Assembly (NCBI GenBank): GCA_034439975.1
Contig: JAWXBK010000119.1
Coordinates: forward strand, 1-41,603
From: JAWXBK01 sp034439975
Lineage (GTDB): Bacteria > Pseudomonadota > Alphaproteobacteria > Dongiales > Dongiaceae
Reading direction: 5' to 3'
DNA length: 41,603 bases
Every line of letters begins with the position of its first letter. The stretch's first letter is position 1. The notes under the pieces were generated by a model. It saw only the letters and a program-made list of their open reading frames with translations. It had not been told where the DNA came from and made no database searches. The translations under genes and the position numbers were made by a program. Below, piece by piece: positions 40,537 through 41,603 of this stretch.

Positions 40537-41603
40537 ATGACCGCGTTGCAGGAATTCGGGAAGCTGTCCGGCCACATCTATGTTGGCGGCGAGTTCAAGA
40601 AGAGCGGCGGTAAGCTCGCCTTCGACGTGATCGACCCCGCGACCGAAGACCGCGTCGGCCAGCTCGCCGATACGACATCCGAGGAAATCGACAAGGTCGT
40701 CGCGATCGCCAACAAGGCGCAGAAGGCGTGGCGCAAGGCCAATACGCTGCACCGCGCCGAGCTGATGCACGAGGTCGCACGCCGCATGAAGGCGCTGAAG
40801 CCGGTGCTGGGCGAAATGCTGACCCGCGAAATGGGCAAGCCGTTCAAGGAGAGCATGGACGAGGTCGAATGGTCGATCACCGCGGTCGACTACTATGCCG
40901 AGATTGGCCGCCATGAGAACGGCCGCATCGTCGGGCCTGCGACCGATCATCAGTTTCATTTCGTCGCGAAGGAGCCGGTCGGCACCGTCGTCATCATCCT
41001 GCCGTTCAACTATCCGCTGGTACTGCTTTGCTGGGAAGCGTCAGCCGCGCTCGCGGCGGGCAACGCAGTTATCATCAAGCCGAGCGATCTGACGTCGTTG
41101 ACGACGCTGAAGTTCATGGAAGCGTTCGCGGCTCTGCCGGCCGGGCTGGTGCAATGCGTGACCGGCGGTGCCGAACCGGCGCAGCGTCTGGTCAACCACC
41201 CCGACACGCACATGGTCTGCTTCACCGGAGGCATCAAAACCGGCCAGGCGATTGCAACGGCCTGCGCGAACCAGTTCAAGCGCTGCCTGATCGAAAGCTC
41301 CGGGAACGATCCGCTGATCGTGATGCCGTCGGCGCCGATGGATTTCGCGGTACGCGGCTCGGCCTTTGCCGCCTTCATGAATTGCGGCCAGATATGCGCG
41401 TCGTCGGAACGACTCTACGTGCACAAGGATGTGCACGATGAGTTTGTCGAGAAACTGGTCGAGGAGACGAAGAAGATCCGCATCGGCAACGGGCTCGACA
41501 AGGTCGAGCTTGGCCCGATGGCGGCGCGGCGCGAACGCGATCGCTACGAAGCGTTGCTGAAGAAGGCCGTGGCCGAGGGTGCGCAGGTCGCCGCCGGCGG
41601 CGA
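40537..41603 (+). CDS. Aldehyde dehydrogenase (3' truncated by the window edge)
   Basis: NAD(P)-dependent aldehyde dehydrogenase; 355 codons are seen with no stop, of an expected 470-490. Family features: the N-terminal YVGGEFKKS and DPATEDRVG, the oxyanion Asn in LPFNYPL, the cofactor motifs KPSD and FTGGIKTG, catalytic Glu253 and catalytic Cys287 in NCGQICASSERL, with the normal 34-residue distance between them. The motif around the Glu reads ESSGNDP instead of the usual ELGGKSP. Start ATG 40537 follows GGGGAG. It is divergent from the creatininase-like gene with a 169-bp gap. A semialdehyde from amine or guanidino-compound breakdown is a reasonable substrate guess. Confidence 0.92.
   Translation, partial: MTALQEFGKLSGHIYVGGEFKKSGGKLAFDVIDPATEDRVGQLADTTSEEIDKVVAIANKAQKAWRKANTLHRAELMHEVARRMKALKPVLGEMLTREMGKPFKESMDEVEWSITAVDYYAEIGRHENGRIVGPATDHQFHFVAKEPVGTVVIILPFNYPLVLLCWEASAALAAGNAVIIKPSDLTSLTTLKFMEAFAALPAGLVQCVTGGAEPAQRLVNHPDTHMVCFTGGIKTGQAIATACANQFKRCLIESSGNDPLIVMPSAPMDFAVRGSAFAAFMNCGQICASSERLYVHKDVHDEFVEKLVEETKKIRIGNGLDKVELGPMAARRERDRYEALLKKAVAEGAQVAAGG

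Overview
The window reads as chromosomal DNA of a high-GC alphaproteobacterium, probably a free-living heterotroph of the Rhodospirillales/Rhizobiales type. The grounds are gene content (an AniA-like class II copper nitrite reductase with fused N-terminal domains, a carnitine dehydrogenase-thioesterase fusion of the rhizobial kind, PotABCD- and TauABC-type importers) and strong GC bias at third codon positions. No rRNA, tRNA, CRISPR, transposase, integrase or phage gene was recognised. Nearly all the DNA is coding and many genes overlap by ATGA or TGATG junctions. Assignments come from motif recognition and recalled family knowledge; no database search was run.

Layout. 1-3017: end of an unknown membrane protein, then pabB-pabA-pabC, the complete set for p-aminobenzoate (folate) synthesis. 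3298-9161: RND efflux adaptor and pump, then an MFS transporter. 9198-10979 (minus): a four-domain copper nitrite reductase (cytochrome c, cupredoxin, two-domain NirK). 11125-16007: a uracil-type NCS2 permease divergent from an arginase-family ureohydrolase and an orphan xanthine dehydrogenase-type molybdenum subunit. 16204-20278: a PotDABC-like importer behind a strongly structured leader. 20394-24389: two acyl-CoA dehydrogenases that look like the halves of a heteromer, a CaiD-like crotonase and an SDR, preceded by a 16-bp perfect palindrome. 24678-29489: a BKACE enzyme, carnitine dehydrogenase fused to a thioesterase, an acyl-CoA dehydrogenase, a second CaiD-like crotonase and a second thioesterase. 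29514-31834: fatty acid desaturase (minus) divergent from a CorA-type channel.

31838-41603: a TauABC-type importer with an SDR (minus), a LysR regulator, a guanidinobutyrase/agmatinase-like ureohydrolase, hydroxypyruvate isomerase, tartronate semialdehyde reductase, a protein close to true creatininase, and a truncated aldehyde dehydrogenase.

How the genes may work together. The 24.7-29.5 kb operon fits conversion of a carnitine-type compound to glycine betaine: acyl-CoA dehydrogenase and hydratase could make carnitinyl-CoA from gamma-butyrobetainyl-CoA, a thioesterase could free carnitine, and carnitine dehydrogenase, BKACE and betainyl-CoA thioesterase would finish the route. The 32-41 kb region looks like an accessory locus for a guanidino compound: a ring-opening creatininase-like enzyme, a ureohydrolase, an importer and C3-acid enzymes. 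Both ABC operons carry a strong hairpin directly after the binding-protein gene. The main candidates for something undescribed are the structured leader at 16084-16146, the creatininase/ureohydrolase locus, and the orphan molybdenum subunit next to a ureohydrolase and a uracil-type permease.
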